DNA of 15,211 nt from a bacterium (GTDB taxonomy: Bacteria > Spirochaetota > JAHITG01): positions 1-15,211 of the forward strand of contig JAQTRT010000037.1 of NCBI GenBank assembly GCA_028711675.1, given 5' to 3'. This document shows positions 14,479 to 15,211 of this stretch, piece by piece. Under the pieces are notes generated by a model. That model was not told the DNA's origin and did not search any database. It was given only the letters and a program-made list of their open reading frames with translations. The position numbers were made by a program, and so were the translations under genes. The first letter of the stretch is position 1, and each line of letters opens with the position of its first letter.

Positions 14479-15211
14479 TCATTCCATCATTTTCAGAAAC
14501 TCATCTTCTGTGATCACTTTCACTTTCAGTTTCTTTGCTTTATCCAGTTTGCTCCCGGCCTTATCGCCTGCCAGGAGATAATCCGTATTTTTACTTACAC
14601 TCTCTATGCTCTTGCCGGCATTATCCTCGATGAACCTTTTAATGCTGTCCCGGCTGAACTTCTTCAGCGTGCCTGTTACCACGATTTTCAGGCCTTTCAG
14701 TTTTTCACTGCTCTTCTCCGGATAAAGGACCTTCACACCCAGCTTGATCAGTTTCTCCACGAGCCGGATGTTCTTTTTATCCCGGAAAAACTCAAAGATA
14801 CTTGAGGCCACTTTAGGCCCTATCTCATAAATAGCGTTCAATTCCTCCTGGCCTGCTTTTATCAGATCATCCAGGCTCCTGAAATGAGCGGCCAGGAGCC
14901 GCGAGGTATGCTCTCCCACGTGCCTGATGCCCAGACCGTTCAGGAACCTGTCAAAAGGCACCTCTTTACGGGACTGGATAGCGCTGATCATATTATCAGC
15001 TGATCTATCTCCCATCCTGTCGAACTTTAACAGGTCCTCTTTTTTTAATTTATAAAAATCAGCCACATCGCGCAACAATCCGCTCTCAGCCAGCCTGGTG
15101 ATCCATTCCGTACCGACACCTTCGATGTCCATGCTGTCCCGTTCGGTAAAATGGATAAGGGTCTCCGCGATCTGGGACGGACAGTTCTGGTTCGGACAGC
15201 GCGGGATGATC
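14479..15211 (-). CDS. ligA: NAD-dependent DNA ligase LigA, partial (C-terminal 244 residues)
   Basis: The gene enters from the right edge and ends at TGA 14481-14479. LigA seals nicks in DNA during replication and repair using NAD; the adenylation and OB-fold domains lie outside the window. What is seen: the second half of the zinc finger (RCPNQNCPSQ, followed by IHFTERDSMDIEGVG, the normal LigA sequence after the finger), a helix-hairpin-helix domain (including NGLGIRHVGEHTSRLL and IYEIGPKVASSI), and a C-terminal BRCT domain (LKGLKIVVTGTLKKFSRDSI to the end). All three look intact, and the order and size match full-length LigA. The stop is followed directly by the TPR gene, whose ribosome binding site begins a few bases downstream, so the genes are probably cotranscribed. 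Confidence 0.95.
   Translation of the reverse strand, partial: IIPRCPNQNCPSQIAETLIHFTERDSMDIEGVGTEWITRLAESGLLRDVADFYKLKKEDLLKFDRMGDRSADNMISAIQSRKEVPFDRFLNGLGIRHVGEHTSRLLAAHFRSLDDLIKAGQEELNAIYEIGPKVASSIFEFFRDKKNIRLVEKLIKLGVKVLYPEKSSEKLKGLKIVVTGTLKKFSRDSIKRFIEDNAGKSIESVSKNTDYLLAGDKAGSKLDKAKKLKVKVITEDEFLKMME

Noticed and set aside
1..15211. tRNA/rRNA genes, CRISPR arrays, insertion sequences, phage genes
   Set aside because: No cloverleaf, regularly spaced direct repeats, transposase or integrase frames, or terminal inverted repeats were found on either strand.

Overview
The window is a bacterial chromosome segment of moderate, slightly AT-leaning composition. Its genes are densely packed, often overlap, and mostly have AAGGAG/AGGAGG-type ribosome binding sites. 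The protein set (signal peptides, a complete Bat cluster, NAD-dependent ligase, MtaB, CBS-type family II pyrophosphatase) fits a Gram-negative-type, probably anaerobic and uncultivated lineage. I cannot name a phylum from sequence alone; Elusimicrobiota, Omnitrophota, Firestonebacteria or spirochaete-like groups are guesses. TGA, TAA and TAG all act as stops.

Left part (1-1442): a leftward gene for the N-terminus of a YchF/Obg-like protein runs off the left edge. Its nucleotide-binding motifs look degenerate. Next is a leftward small heat-shock protein gene (Hsp20) with a good sigma70-type promoter and a hairpin behind it. A 317-bp AT-rich region separates it from the divergent rightward cluster.

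Centre (1443-9888): a complete rightward Bat (Bacteroides aerotolerance-type) cluster in the order MoxR AAA+ ATPase, DUF58 protein, a membrane protein resembling a small BatD, BatA, BatB, BatC, BatD, BatE. Gaps are short or negative and no internal terminator was found, so it is probably one operon. The likely logic is that the MoxR ATPase works with metal-dependent VWA proteins (soluble DUF58, membrane-anchored BatA and BatB). Periplasmic Ig-like and TPR proteins (small BatD, BatD, BatC, BatE) would form an envelope complex involved in stress tolerance. That role is inferred from the family and is not proven in most organisms. An unlisted 47-codon frame follows batE and fills almost all of the gap to the convergent gene.

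Right part (9899-15211, all leftward): in transcription order, the C-terminal third of ligA (entering from the right edge), a secreted six-TPR protein, mtaB (tRNA methylthiotransferase), a PAP2-family membrane phosphatase, and a CBS/DRTGG-regulated manganese-dependent inorganic pyrophosphatase. The ligA-TPR and TPR-mtaB junctions are tight (the latter a 4-base GTGA overlap), and the last two genes are 12 bases apart. These five genes may be one transcript, though their functions are diverse.

The most notable points are the degenerate YchF-like protein, the arrangement of the Bat cluster as three pairs of paralogues (BatA/BatB, small BatD/BatD, BatC/BatE), the possible small gene after batE, and a 9-bp tandem repeat in front of the DUF58 gene, which lacks a normal ribosome binding site. 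No tRNA, rRNA, CRISPR, insertion sequence or prophage feature was seen.
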